From contig CANTAQ010000001.1 of assembly GCA_947651825.1 (NCBI GenBank), positions 208,598 through 272,597 of the forward strand: a stretch of DNA of 64,000 nucleotides, given 5' to 3'. This DNA comes from an uncultured Clostridium sp. Its GTDB lineage: Bacteria > Bacillota > Clostridia > TANB77 > CAG-508. Below the pieces are notes generated by a model. That model searched no databases and was not told the DNA's origin. It saw only the letters and a list, made by a program, of their open reading frames with translations. Made by a program: the position numbers and the translations under genes. This document shows positions 9,662 through 18,090 of this stretch, one piece after another; position 1 is the stretch's first letter; the number at the start of each line of letters is the position of its first letter.

Positions 9662-10621
9662 TTAAATATTATAATATATTACATCTATAAAAGGGCTAAC
9701 ATGATTTAATTCTACCTTAATTGAACATTCTAGAACTAGTTCATCATTAACTATTTTAACAGTCTTATATTGTTCTTCATATTTTTTTAACTCCCCATTA
9801 TATTTATTGTTTATTTCTTTTCTTACAAAATCACTTACTTTTGCACTATCTATTTCTATATTTTGATATTCATCAAAGTCAGTTTGATTTAAAGCAATAA
9901 ATAATGTAATTGTATAATCAGTTTTTACTGATATAAATATGCAATCTTTAGTTTTATATTCTCCTATTTTTTTATTAAATTCTATATCATATTGCTTGTA
10001 TTTTTCATTATATTCATTTTCAATTAATGTATATTGTTCAAATTTTTCAATATTTTTCTCACAATATTCTTTTGCTATTTCATAAGCTTGCTTACTACTA
10101 AACTCTTTATTCTCAACTTGCTTTGTATCTTCATCGAGATTAAACTCTTTTATAAATCCTACAGGATATCCATTTTTTAATAAATGCTTTGTGTGTTCAT
10201 TGTCTTCACATATTACAATATCATTAGTTAAATATTTATATATTATTTCATTTTCTTGTTCTAACAAGTTTCTATATTTATTAGAAAGATTAGATTCTAT
10301 TGGTGGTATCCATGTTGGTCCTTCATATATTGGTTCATCTAATGAACAGAATTTATAATACTCTTCATCAAAATCCATAGACAATGACCCTAATTGCATT
10401 CCATATTTTCCATCTTTGATGAATATAAAAACTTTATATCCTAATCCTATATATTCTTTTGTACCTGAAGCATCTTTTATAATATTAGTTTCCTTACAAA
10501 ATACAGGTGGTTTATGATTTTTAAACATTATATAATCAACTGAAAAACATAGCAACCACAACGATAAAGAAGTTATAATTATTATACATATCACAAAAAT
10601 TATTCTCTTGCATAATTCCAT
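9662..10621 (-). CDS. Membrane-anchored hypothetical protein, paralog of its neighbour
   Basis: 319 aa. One N-terminal helix (IIFVICIIIITSLSLWLLCF) is followed by a charged extracellular region. The last ~150 residues (AYEIAKEYCEKNIEKFEQY to VLECSIKVEL) match the adjacent upstream gene closely, so the two arose by tandem duplication. This copy carries an extra ~130-residue middle part (GYKVFIFIKDGKYGMQLG). Its AGGAG overlaps the stop of the neighbour, which indicates translational coupling. I do not recognise the family. Confidence 0.6.
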   Translation of the reverse strand: MELCKRIIFVICIIIITSLSLWLLCFSVDYIMFKNHKPPVFCKETNIIKDASGTKEYIGLGYKVFIFIKDGKYGMQLGSLSMDFDEEYYKFCSLDEPIYEGPTWIPPIESNLSNKYRNLLEQENEIIYKYLTNDIVICEDNEHTKHLLKNGYPVGFIKEFNLDEDTKQVENKEFSSKQAYEIAKEYCEKNIEKFEQYTLIENEYNEKYKQYDIEFNKKIGEYKTKDCIFISVKTDYTITLFIALNQTDFDEYQNIEIDSAKVSDFVRKEINNKYNGELKKYEEQYKTVKIVNDELVLECSIKVELNHVSPFIDVIYYNI

Positions 10622-10627
10622 ACTTTT

Positions 10628-11212
10628 TTATGCTCCTATCAAATACAGTAGTAAATCTTCTCTAAAAAAAGGTTTTTCATCCTTTAGTTCTGTTTCTACA
10701 GAACATTCTAAAATAAATTTACCATTTATTATTTTAAATTTTCTTTCTTTCACTTTGAAATTTTTTAAATTAACTCCATACTTTTTCTCTAATTCATTTT
10801 TAATAAAATCATTCACTTTTACATCATCTATTTCGATATTTTTATATTGATTAAGTTCATCTTGTTTTAATGTAGCAAAAGCTGTTACTTCACCATTTAA
10901 AGTTAGTGCTATAAATAATACATCATTATTTTCATTCTGTTTGTTAAATAGTAGAATATAGCCATTAAAACTTTCCATATATTTGTTCTCTATACAAACA
11001 TATTTTTCAAAATCGTCAATCTTATCTTTGCAATATGTTTTAGCTGCTTCATAAATCTGTTCTTCTACTTTTCTTCCCATCTTTCCAGCATGTGGTCCTG
11101 TTAATAGTAATCTTTTATTTATGTAATTTGCCAAAGCTACCAAAAAACATGTTATTAATGAAATTATAACAATTATATATATTATAAAGAATATTTCTCT
11201 ACATTTTCTCAT
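10628..11212 (-). CDS. Membrane-anchored hypothetical protein, shorter paralog
   Basis: 194 aa. An N-terminal helix (IFFIIYIIVIISLITCFLVA) precedes a region parallel to the next gene: EAAKTYCKDKIDDFEKY, YKNIEIDDVKVNDFIKNEL, FILECSVETEL. It is the first gene of a two-gene operon, with AGGAG upstream. No enzymatic motif is visible; a secreted-face anchored protein is inferred. Confidence 0.6.
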   Translation of the reverse strand: MRKCREIFFIIYIIVIISLITCFLVALANYINKRLLLTGPHAGKMGRKVEEQIYEAAKTYCKDKIDDFEKYVCIENKYMESFNGYILLFNKQNENNDVLFIALTLNGEVTAFATLKQDELNQYKNIEIDDVKVNDFIKNELEKKYGVNLKNFKVKERKFKIINGKFILECSVETELKDEKPFFREDLLLYLIGA

Positions 11213-11277
11213 GACTTTCTCCTATTAAATATAATAACATTATGTTAATATGTCTATTTTGTACGAATAATCTAAAC

Positions 11278-12045
11278 TTACTCATTAATATTTTTCTCAA
11301 TATAATCATTTAAATTTTCATATTGCCTTGTATTATTGTTAAGTACTTTTACATCATTCATATCCAAGTTGTTAATAACAGAAACACTCTGTTTTTTTGT
11401 TAAGTCTAATTTCATAAGTCCATTATGGAAACCAATAAACTCATATTTTCCCATTTCCTTATTGTAGTTAAAATATGCTAAATATGTAATTCCTTCTTCA
11501 GCATCAATACATTTATCAAACTGAATATGCATATATGTCTTAGATTTATCTATTGTTATTCCATTTTGTTTTCTTAAATACTCTCTTTTTTGATTTGCTT
11601 CTTCTGGTTGCTTACTTTCCCATTCTTCAATAGTTAAATATCCGCCAATAGCTGCATAATCTAAAATTTCTCCTGGTTTTAGATTGCCCTTTATTACATT
11701 ATTAATAAGCATTTTTCCAAATGTTTGTCCAGCAACTGAGTCATATTCTGTACTAGAATAGTCACATGATATAATTTGAACAATAGCTATAAATTCTGCA
11801 TCTTTCTTTGTATTTTCAGGAGAAATATTTTGAGTATACAATCCCAACATTTGTATTCTTTCAGAATTATTTATTATTTCATCAGTTATAAAACTTGATA
11901 CTTTATATTCTGGATATTCTTTAGATTTTGAGATTTCAATAGGATTATTTTTTTGTAAATTCTTTGTATTCAATATAATAATTAATTCTATACAAACAAG
12001 TAAGCTAATCAATATAGTTATAATAATTTTAAATTTTTCGTTCAT
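11278..12045 (-). CDS. Membrane-anchored hypothetical protein
   Basis: 255 aa. A single N-terminal helix (IIITILISLLVCIELIIIL) is followed by a soluble domain with a beta-rich core (AEFIAIVQIISCDYSS, ILDYAAIGGYLTIEEWE, YMHIQFDKC). GGAGG precedes the start. It is 19 bases downstream of the metzincin gene in the same direction and may be its partner. I recognise no family. Confidence 0.55.
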   Translation of the reverse strand: MNEKFKIIITILISLLVCIELIIILNTKNLQKNNPIEISKSKEYPEYKVSSFITDEIINNSERIQMLGLYTQNISPENTKKDAEFIAIVQIISCDYSSTEYDSVAGQTFGKMLINNVIKGNLKPGEILDYAAIGGYLTIEEWESKQPEEANQKREYLRKQNGITIDKSKTYMHIQFDKCIDAEEGITYLAYFNYNKEMGKYEFIGFHNGLMKLDLTKKQSVSVINNLDMNDVKVLNNNTRQYENLNDYIEKNINE

Positions 12046-12064
12046 TCAATACTAACCTCCTTCT

Positions 12065-12634
12065 CTAATATAAATAATTGATTGTTTCATTATCACAATA
12101 TTGTACCGTTTTTGCATTTCCTGCGTCACAATAGTACATAACACTATCTACATTATAATTGTCCGTTAATCCAAAACAATGTCCCATTTCATGTGTAAGA
12201 ATGTATGTAGATTGCTTTATATTTTTATTAATCATAATTTCTGCATACCAGTAATTTTCTTTTCCACTAAAGCTCAATTGATTAGCATTATAATTCCAAA
12301 TGGTTGTATAAGCATAGTATTCTTCATAACGTCCCGATAAATTATCTGCATAAATATCCATATGAGATCCAACAGTTGAAGAAACAGCTGTCATATATAT
12401 TGGGTTATCACCATAATGTGTATGTACCCATCCATTTGCAGCGCTATTAACATATGATGTATATGCAGATGCTGAGCTATTAACTACATAGCAAACATTT
12501 GATACCCCCCTAGAATACCTTATTTCATTGGGATGAGTTGGAGACATTACTGCATAAACTTTAGACACTTCACTTATAAGAAATAATACAACTATTAATA
12601 AAATAATTGTTAATACTTTTTTTTGAATTTTCAT
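12065..12634 (-). CDS. Secreted metzincin zinc metalloprotease
   Basis: 189 aa. A signal peptide (VLTIILLIVVLFLISEVSKVYA) precedes a compact domain. THEMGHCFGLTDNY is the HExxHxxGxxD zinc motif with catalytic Glu, and SVMYY is the Met-turn. The order fits matrixin-like metzincins. There is no obvious propeptide with a cysteine switch. The substrate is unknown; it is exported and probably cleaves extracellular protein. The ribosome site is AAGGAAAG. Confidence 0.82.
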   Translation of the reverse strand: MKIQKKVLTIILLIVVLFLISEVSKVYAVMSPTHPNEIRYSRGVSNVCYVVNSSASAYTSYVNSAANGWVHTHYGDNPIYMTAVSSTVGSHMDIYADNLSGRYEEYYAYTTIWNYNANQLSFSGKENYWYAEIMINKNIKQSTYILTHEMGHCFGLTDNYNVDSVMYYCDAGNAKTVQYCDNETINYLY

Positions 12635-12767
12635 ATTTTTCTTTCCTTTCTTAATTATGATAATATATTGCTCATCTATAGAAAAACAACTTCCTTTACA
12701 GTATCCCTAGTTATAATTCCACTCCATTCCCCTTATATCACATATCTTTATTAGTAGCACAAAAAGT

Positions 12768-12803
12768 CACAAAAAGTCACATTTTTTCATGTGACTTTTT
12801 GTG
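12768..12803 (-). terminator. Perfect 15-bp terminator with tandem repeat
   Basis: The arms 12768-12782 and 12789-12803 are perfectly complementary around a 6-base loop. The unit AAAAAGTCAC occurs twice in a row at 12761-12780, so the stem can form with either copy. It ends the Spo0A-like gene two bases after its stop. Confidence 0.8.
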
Positions 12804-12804
12804 A

Positions 12805-13530
12805 TTATTTTGAAATTTTATTTATTATTGTATTTATAACCGTTTTTATTTTTGGTTTTGTATCTATATCAAAAGTAAAATACTTTTTTAGTTTCTCTAC
12901 ATTACAAGTGTAATACATTGAATTATTAGTTCTATTTATATTAGATTTCACATTATGTATAGAAGTGTTATATCTTCTTGCCACTTCTGGATAAACATTT
13001 TTTTCTAGATTTTCAGTATGGCAATTTTGGTTTAATACACAATATTCAATCGAACTTATTAAATATTTTGTTCCCCTATATGAAATATCATATCCTAAAT
13101 ATAGTAATTCTTTTATAATTTTTTCTTCTATTCTTTTTTTAGATTTTATCTTCTCTTTATATTCTATCAATTTATTTATCTTCTCAATAATATCATTCAT
13201 TTCAATTGCTTTATGCATAACTGAATATATTAAATCTTTAGAAGAAATCTTTTTTATCAAATTATCTTTTCCTGATATAATTATAAATGATTCTTCATAC
13301 TTCTTTTCATTCTCTATATTTTCTAAAACTTGTGTTCCATTAAATATTGGCATATCTAAATCTAATAGCACCACATCAATATCTGTCTTATTGTTATTTA
13401 AAAATTCTAATGTTTCTTTTCCATCTTTTGCAATATAACAAACTCTAACTTTATCATTTTTTTCATTAATATAATTCATTAAATTGGTGGCAAAATCAAT
13501 ATTATCATCAGCTATCAAAACATTTACCAT
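12805..13530 (-). CDS. Spo0A-like response regulator
   Basis: 241 aa. The receiver domain (1-120) has the acidic pair in IADDN, the phospho-acceptor Asp in VVLLDLDMP, and Ser/Lys switch residues (IISGKD, VMHKA). The C-terminal half resembles the Spo0A DNA-binding domain: LLYLGYDISYRGTKYL and YPEVARRYNTSIHNVKSNI. Known Spo0A homologs start sporulation when phosphorylated. The DNA-binding part is divergent and the protein is a little shorter than usual, so this may be a paralog. The sigma-K gene lies upstream on the same strand. Confidence 0.78.
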   Translation of the reverse strand: MVNVLIADDNIDFATNLMNYINEKNDKVRVCYIAKDGKETLEFLNNNKTDIDVVLLDLDMPIFNGTQVLENIENEKKYEESFIIISGKDNLIKKISSKDLIYSVMHKAIEMNDIIEKINKLIEYKEKIKSKKRIEEKIIKELLYLGYDISYRGTKYLISSIEYCVLNQNCHTENLEKNVYPEVARRYNTSIHNVKSNINRTNNSMYYTCNVEKLKKYFTFDIDTKPKIKTVINTIINKISK

Positions 13531-13669
13531 AACTAAAAACTCCTTTATATAATTTTTAATTAAAATATCTTTTGTTAGCTTATAATTTAGTTTTGTCTAA
13601 ATCTGAAGTTATTTTACCATAAAAGTAATATAATATCAACTCCATATATAATAATAGGTAAATATTTAT

Positions 13670-13825
13670 CTAACAGTTTTTGTCATTAAATGCTGCAATT
13701 GTTGCCAAAGTATCTCCAAGCTGAGAAAAAAATGTTGATAATAAATTTATTTCTTCTGGAGTTTTATTGTTTGCAATTGAACATGCTAAAGCAGAAATAA
13801 ATGTTACAAATTCACATGAATTCAT
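13670..13825 (-). CDS. Small DUF6774-like protein
   Basis: 51 aa, starting MNSCEFVTFISALACSIA and containing LLSTFFSQLGDTLATIAA. This fits a family of ~50-70-aa clostridial proteins with two conserved Cys near the N-terminus. GAGGTGAT precedes the start. It sits between sigma-K and the Spo0A-like gene. The function is unknown; I assign the family from memory of the motif. Confidence 0.75.
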   Translation of the reverse strand: MNSCEFVTFISALACSIANNKTPEEINLLSTFFSQLGDTLATIAAFNDKNC

Positions 13826-13875
13826 TATTATCACCTCTTTATGAAAAAAGCCACCTTATATGGTAGCTCTTGTTT

Positions 13876-14574
13876 CTATTGCTTTGATATTTCATTAGTT
13901 AATTTACTTATCGCTTTCTTTTCTATTCTTGATACATATGATCGAGATATTCCCATTATCTCTGCTACTTCATTTTGTGTTTTTGGCTTTTTGCCACCCA
14001 ATCCAAATCGTAGGTTTATTACTATTTGTTCCTTTTCTTTTAATACTTCTTTTATCTTTTGGTAAGTATTTCTCAATTTCAATTTGAAATCTATTTCCTC
14101 TTCTATGCTTTTTTCATCATTTTCCAATACATCTATTAATGTAATCTCATTATTGTCTTTGTCTTTTCCTATAGGTTCATTTAAATAAACTTCCGCACCT
14201 AATTTTTTATTGCTTCTTAAAAACATCAAAATTTCATTTTCTATACATCTAGAAGCATATGTTGCCAATTTTACATTTTTATCTGGTTTGAAAGTATTTA
14301 TTCCTTTTATAAAGCCTATTGTACCTATTGAAATTAAATCATCTTGCTCAATATTAGGAATATTATATTTTTTACAAATATGTGCAACTAGTCTTAAATT
14401 CCTTTCTATCAAAATATTTCTAGCATCTTCGTCCCCTTCCATAAATTTATCCAAATAATATTTTTCTTCTTCTGCTGATAATGGTTCTGGAAACAAGTTA
14501 TTATTTTGTATATAGCCTAACATAAAAAAAGCTGTCTTCAAAAATTCTGCAAAGCTTAATAAAAAGTAAATCAA
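13876..14574 (-). CDS. sigK: Sporulation sigma factor, sigma-K
   Basis: About 232 aa. A hydrophobic pro-sequence (IYFLLSFAEFLKTAFFML) is followed by LFPEPLSAEEEKYYLDKF, typical of pro-sigma-K, then region 2 (ARNILIERNLRLVAHICKKY, DDLISIGTIGFIKGI) and region 4 with an HTH (TQNEVAEIMGISRSYVSRIE). It controls late mother-cell sporulation genes after pro-sequence removal. The gene is uninterrupted, so no skin-type element is present. The most likely start is TTG 14574, eight bases after GGAGG (14583-14587); the in-frame GTG at 14589 overlaps that GGAGG. Confidence 0.9.
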   Translation of the reverse strand: MIYFLLSFAEFLKTAFFMLGYIQNNNLFPEPLSAEEEKYYLDKFMEGDEDARNILIERNLRLVAHICKKYNIPNIEQDDLISIGTIGFIKGINTFKPDKNVKLATYASRCIENEILMFLRSNKKLGAEVYLNEPIGKDKDNNEITLIDVLENDEKSIEEEIDFKLKLRNTYQKIKEVLKEKEQIVINLRFGLGGKKPKTQNEVAEIMGISRSYVSRIEKKAISKLTNEISKQ

Positions 14575-14731
14575 AAAATGCACCTCCACATCTTCATAAC
14601 AAATTATATGTTTTGAAAATATAATTGTGCCTGACCTCCAAAAATTATTAAATATTAATTATCTACTAGGTATTATTCGTTGATATATTAAAACTTATCT
14701 CATTTTTTAATAAAATAATTTTTAAATCCTA

Positions 14732-14759
14732 TTGAAATATATTTTTTATTTGCTATAAT
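14732..14759 (+). promoter_or_regulatory. Sigma-A-type promoter of thymidine kinase
   Basis: TTGAAA at 14732-14737, a 16-base spacer, and TATAAT at 14754-14759, 33 bases before the ATG. Confidence 0.7.
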
Positions 14760-14791
14760 TGTGTAAGAATAAAAAAAGGAATGATAAAAAA

Positions 14792-15337
14792 ATGGGTAAT
14801 ATAAATGTATTTACTGGACCAATGAAATGTGGCAAAACACAAAAAATATTCGATGAATTCGCAAGACAACAAATAGCAGAAAAAGATATAAAAGTATTCT
14901 CTCCTAGCATTGATACAAGATTTGGAGTTTCTAATATAAAATCTAGAAACAGAAATAAAATTGAAGCTATTGGAATTAATTCTATAAATGAACTAGAAAA
15001 CTATGAAGCAGACACTTACTTTATAGATGAATTTCAATTTTTAGATGGAGATATAAATATTATCGAAAAAATGGCAAACAAAGGAAAGAAATTCTTTATT
15101 GCTGGTCTTAATTTAACTGCTGAAAAAAAGCCCTTTGGCAAAATGGGAGATTTATTATGTATTGCAGATAATATTAATATGCTTACTTCTATTTGTGATA
15201 ACTGTAAAAATGATAATGCTATATACACTTTTTACAAAGGAAAAAAAGATGGCGACATATTAATTGGTGATTCAGAATATCTAGCAGTTTGCAGAAATTG
15301 CTATGATAAGTTGATGAAAGAATATAGTAATCAATAA
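14792..15337 (+). CDS. tdk: Thymidine kinase (TK1 type)
   Basis: 181 aa. It phosphorylates thymidine in nucleotide salvage. The P-loop is FTGPMKCGKT, the Walker B-like motif is YFIDEFQF, the lasso region is AGLNLTAEKKPFG, and a structural zinc site uses CDNCKN and CRNCYD. It is one of the few plus-strand genes and has its own promoter. The start was set at MGNINVF; the upstream in-frame codon gives an untypical 11-residue extension. The ribosome site (AAGGA) is eleven bases away, a little far. Confidence 0.93.
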   Translation: MGNINVFTGPMKCGKTQKIFDEFARQQIAEKDIKVFSPSIDTRFGVSNIKSRNRNKIEAIGINSINELENYEADTYFIDEFQFLDGDINIIEKMANKGKKFFIAGLNLTAEKKPFGKMGDLLCIADNINMLTSICDNCKNDNAIYTFYKGKKDGDILIGDSEYLAVCRNCYDKLMKEYSNQ

Positions 15338-15361
15338 AAAATGAGCCAATGGCTCATTTTT
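15336..15361. terminator. Bidirectional terminator between tdk and miaB
   Basis: The arms at 15336-15347 and 15351-15361 (AAAAATGAGCC/GGCTCATTTTT) have a 3-base loop and A/T tracts on both sides. It serves both convergent genes. Confidence 0.85.
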
Positions 15362-16737
15362 TATTTTATTTTCCCTTTTAAATACCATTTATGTTCAGAA
15401 ATAATTTCTACATCTACTACATTTCCAATTAATTCTTCTTTTCCTTCAAAAACAAGTACTTTATTTGAATTCGTTCTTCCTGTTAGCATCTTTTCATTTG
15501 TTTTACTTTTTCCTTCTACTAAAATCTTTTCTACTTTTCCTATATATTTTTTATTGTTTTCTTCTACTTGTTTTTCAAATAAAGCCTTCAGCCTATCAAA
15601 TCTTTTATGTTTTATTTCTTCTGGTATTTGATTTTCCATCTTATCTCCTGGTGTTCCTACTCTTCTTGAATATATAAACATATATATTTGTTCAAAGTTT
15701 ATTTTTCTTACTACATCCAAAGTATCTTCAAAATCTTCTTCTGTTTCTCCTGGAAATCCTACAATTATATCTGTTGAAAACAGTACTTCTGGTATTTCCT
15801 TTTTTATTTTCTCTGCTAAATTTAAATATTGCTCTTTTGTATATTTTCTGTTCATTTTTTGAAGTACTTCTGTGCTTCCTGATTGAAGTGGTAAATGTAT
15901 TAATTTTGATACCTTATTGCATTCCTTTATTGCTGATATTACATCATCTGTAAAATCTTTTGGATGTGGAGATATAAACTTTATTATTTCTATTCCATCT
16001 ATTTTTTGTACATCTCTTAAAAGTTCTGCAAATCCATAATTTTCTTTTCCTTTATATGAGTTTACATTTTGTCCTAGTAAAGTTACTTCTTTATAACCTT
16101 CTACTGCTAGTCCTTTTATTTCTTCTAATATATTTTCTGGAGTTCTACTTCTTTCTCTCCCACGTACATATGGCACTATACAATATGAGCAAAAATTATT
16201 ACAGCCATACATAATAGTTACAGAAGCGGATTTTTCACTATTTCTCTTTATTGGTAAACCTTCATATATTTCCCCATCTATATCAATTACATCTTTAATA
16301 GCTTTTCTTTCTTCTAATATTTTATAAATGTCTTCTGGTAGTCTATGTAATGTATGTGTTCCAAATATAATATCTACATATGGATAACTTTGCTTTAATT
16401 TATCTTGTATATGTTTTTCTTGCATCATACATCCGCCTATTGCAATTATACTATCATTTTGTTTCTTCAGTTTTTTTAATTCTCCTAACTTTCCAAACAG
16501 TTTCTCTTCTGCATTTTCTCTTACACAACAAGTATTTATTACATATAGACTTGCTTCTTCTAAAATTTCTGTTCTTATATATCCCATTTCTTCCAACATT
16601 CCTGCAAGTTTTTCTGAATCATTTTCATTTAGTTGACATCCCATCGTTAATATATTGTAATATAGTTTTTTATTATTATTTATCTTTCTTATTTTATTTA
16701 AATATTTTTTTTGCTCTTCAACTATTTTATCTATCAC
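15361..16737 (-). CDS. miaB: tRNA-2-methylthio-N6-isopentenyladenosine synthase
   Basis: 458 aa. This radical-SAM methylthiotransferase modifies A37 of tRNAs reading UNN codons. The N-terminal UPF0004 domain has the auxiliary-cluster Cys in TMGCQLN, NTCCVREN and GGCMMQ. The radical-SAM cluster is CNNFCSYC, followed by VPYVRGRERSR. The TRAM domain is at the end (VEGKSKTNEKMLTGRT). The start is GTG at 16737 with GGAGG upstream. The length is standard. Confidence 0.96.
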   Translation of the reverse strand: MIDKIVEEQKKYLNKIRKINNNKKLYYNILTMGCQLNENDSEKLAGMLEEMGYIRTEILEEASLYVINTCCVRENAEEKLFGKLGELKKLKKQNDSIIAIGGCMMQEKHIQDKLKQSYPYVDIIFGTHTLHRLPEDIYKILEERKAIKDVIDIDGEIYEGLPIKRNSEKSASVTIMYGCNNFCSYCIVPYVRGRERSRTPENILEEIKGLAVEGYKEVTLLGQNVNSYKGKENYGFAELLRDVQKIDGIEIIKFISPHPKDFTDDVISAIKECNKVSKLIHLPLQSGSTEVLQKMNRKYTKEQYLNLAEKIKKEIPEVLFSTDIIVGFPGETEEDFEDTLDVVRKINFEQIYMFIYSRRVGTPGDKMENQIPEEIKHKRFDRLKALFEKQVEENNKKYIGKVEKILVEGKSKTNEKMLTGRTNSNKVLVFEGKEELIGNVVDVEIISEHKWYLKGKIK

Positions 16738-16823
16738 GGTTATATCCTCCTTGTTAATAGGATAATTTTATATGTTTTGCAACCAGTTGTCAAGGTATTT
16801 TAGTTATCTCTATAAAAAGGTTT

Positions 16824-16850
16824 GGGCAGCCTCATAACATGAGGCTGCCC
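16824..16850 (-). terminator. GC-rich terminator of the 16.9-kb singleton
   Basis: The perfect 10-bp arms GGGCAGCCTC/GAGGCTGCCC are followed on the minus strand by AAACCTTTTTA. It is much more GC-rich than the native terminators nearby. Confidence 0.85.
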
Positions 16851-16871
16851 GAGTCTACACAAATTCGGTTA

Positions 16872-17279
16872 TTAAAACCATCCCTGCTTAATCACTACAT
16901 CTATAAATTCCAATATCTTTTTCATTTCTTCTATTGAAAAAAAGTGCCTGTTTGTCCTGATTCTTGCAATACCTTTTTCCACCATTACTTCAAAGGCTTC
17001 TGTCCTTGCTATGCAAACCAATGTTTCATATCCCCGTCTAATCATTATGCTTTCTTTTATGCAACATTCTGGAAGCTCTTCAGGAAAGAGTTTCAATTCA
17101 TTGCAAATTTTTTCAGCAGCTATTATAATGGGGCGAATCCTTGGTTCATCAGCAGGAATTCTATTTGCCGTGGTGTCAAAAGCAGTATTGTAAAACCACG
17201 AGTCGTTTGGTTTCTCACGTTCTATAAATGTAAAATCTGCTGGTTCATCTTTCTTCAGAATCAATGTCCAAAGTTTCAT
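16872..17279 (-). CDS. Orphan protein with foreign composition (135 aa)
   Basis: 135 aa, soluble and mixed alpha/beta in appearance; I recognise no family. Codon use is unlike the neighbours: many GC-ending codons and an in-frame CGG (17034-17036, in MIRRGYE) that must be read as Arg to keep the frame. GGGAGG lies before the ATG. It stands alone, with its own TTGCAA-17-TATAAT promoter and a GC-rich terminator, between the minus-strand genes miaB and hemolysin III. Horizontal acquisition is inferred. Confidence 0.65.
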   Translation of the reverse strand: MKLWTLILKKDEPADFTFIEREKPNDSWFYNTAFDTTANRIPADEPRIRPIIIAAEKICNELKLFPEELPECCIKESIMIRRGYETLVCIARTEAFEVMVEKGIARIRTNRHFFSIEEMKKILEFIDVVIKQGWF

Positions 17280-17323
17280 CTGTGTCTTCCTCCCTTAAGC
17301 TTTCCTTCGTAGGAAACCAAATA

Positions 17324-17352
17324 ATTATAGCATTATTTAAATATGTTTGCAA
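17324..17352 (-). promoter_or_regulatory. Promoter of the 16.9-kb singleton
   Basis: On the minus strand TTGCAA (17347-17352), 17 bases, TATAAT (17324-17329). A short inverted repeat (TTTCC/GGAAA) lies in the leader. Confidence 0.75.
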
Positions 17353-17360
17353 CTTAAAAA

Positions 17361-18017
17361 TTAAATTGCATATAAAATAATTGAAAAGAAATGTAATATA
17401 CTCCCAATCAATACAAACATATGAAATACAGAATGCATATATTTTCTTTTTTTTCCGACTGCATAAAACACTGCCCCTACAGTATAAGCTAATCCTCCTA
17501 ATACTAATAAAATTATTCCATTAACATCTAACTTTTCTGCTAATGGTTTAAATGCAAATATTATTACCCATCCCATTGCTAAATATAGTATCATTGATAA
17601 TGGTTTAAACTTATTTATATCTATACTATTACATATAATTCCTATAATAGTTGCTCCCCATACTATTCCGAATAAAGTCCATCCAACAGTTCCTTTAAGT
17701 ACTACTAGAGTATATACTGTATAAGTTCCTGATATTAATAGAAAAATACAACAATGATCTATTATTTGAAATACTCTTTTTGCATTATTTACCTTAAAAG
17801 AGTGATATAATGTAGACATTGTATATAAAATAATTAATGTTGAACCATATATGCTGCTTGCAACAACTGCAGTAGAATTTCCATGTATAGCGCTTACCAC
17901 CACACATAGCACTAATGCTGCTACTGATAATAATGCTCCTACTCCATGTGAAATACTATTCATCAGTTCTTCTGCTAAAGAATAGTTTGGAATTATTATT
18001 TTTTCTTTTAAAGACAT
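17361..18017 (-). CDS. Hemolysin III family (PAQR-type) membrane protein
   Basis: 218 aa with about seven membrane helices. The family motifs are SLAEELMNSISHGVGALLS, STLYHSFK, IDHCCIFLLISGTYT and YMHSVFHMFVLIGSILHF; the Ser/His/Asp residues in them form the putative metal site of the PAQR/YqfA family. ATG 18017 follows AAAGGGG. The physiological role in bacteria is unclear. Confidence 0.9.
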   Translation of the reverse strand: MSLKEKIIIPNYSLAEELMNSISHGVGALLSVAALVLCVVVSAIHGNSTAVVASSIYGSTLIILYTMSTLYHSFKVNNAKRVFQIIDHCCIFLLISGTYTVYTLVVLKGTVGWTLFGIVWGATIIGIICNSIDINKFKPLSMILYLAMGWVIIFAFKPLAEKLDVNGIILLVLGGLAYTVGAVFYAVGKKRKYMHSVFHMFVLIGSILHFFSIILYAI

Positions 18018-18052
18018 ACCTAAATCCCCTTTCCTTTCTTTCATAATTTAAT

Positions 18053-18081
18053 ATAAAAGTCGCCTTTGTAGCGACTTTTAT
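18053..18081 (-). terminator. Terminator after prsA
   Basis: The 11-bp arms ATAAAAGTCGC/GCGACTTTTAT are followed by A/T tracts on both sides. It lies directly downstream of the peptidyl-prolyl isomerase gene. Confidence 0.8.
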
Positions 18082-18090
18082 TTTTATGTT

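Noticed and set aside
12761..12803. A short CRISPR-like or iteron repeat (AAAAAGTCAC twice).
   Set aside because: Only two units, contiguous, and fully explained as the stem of a terminator.
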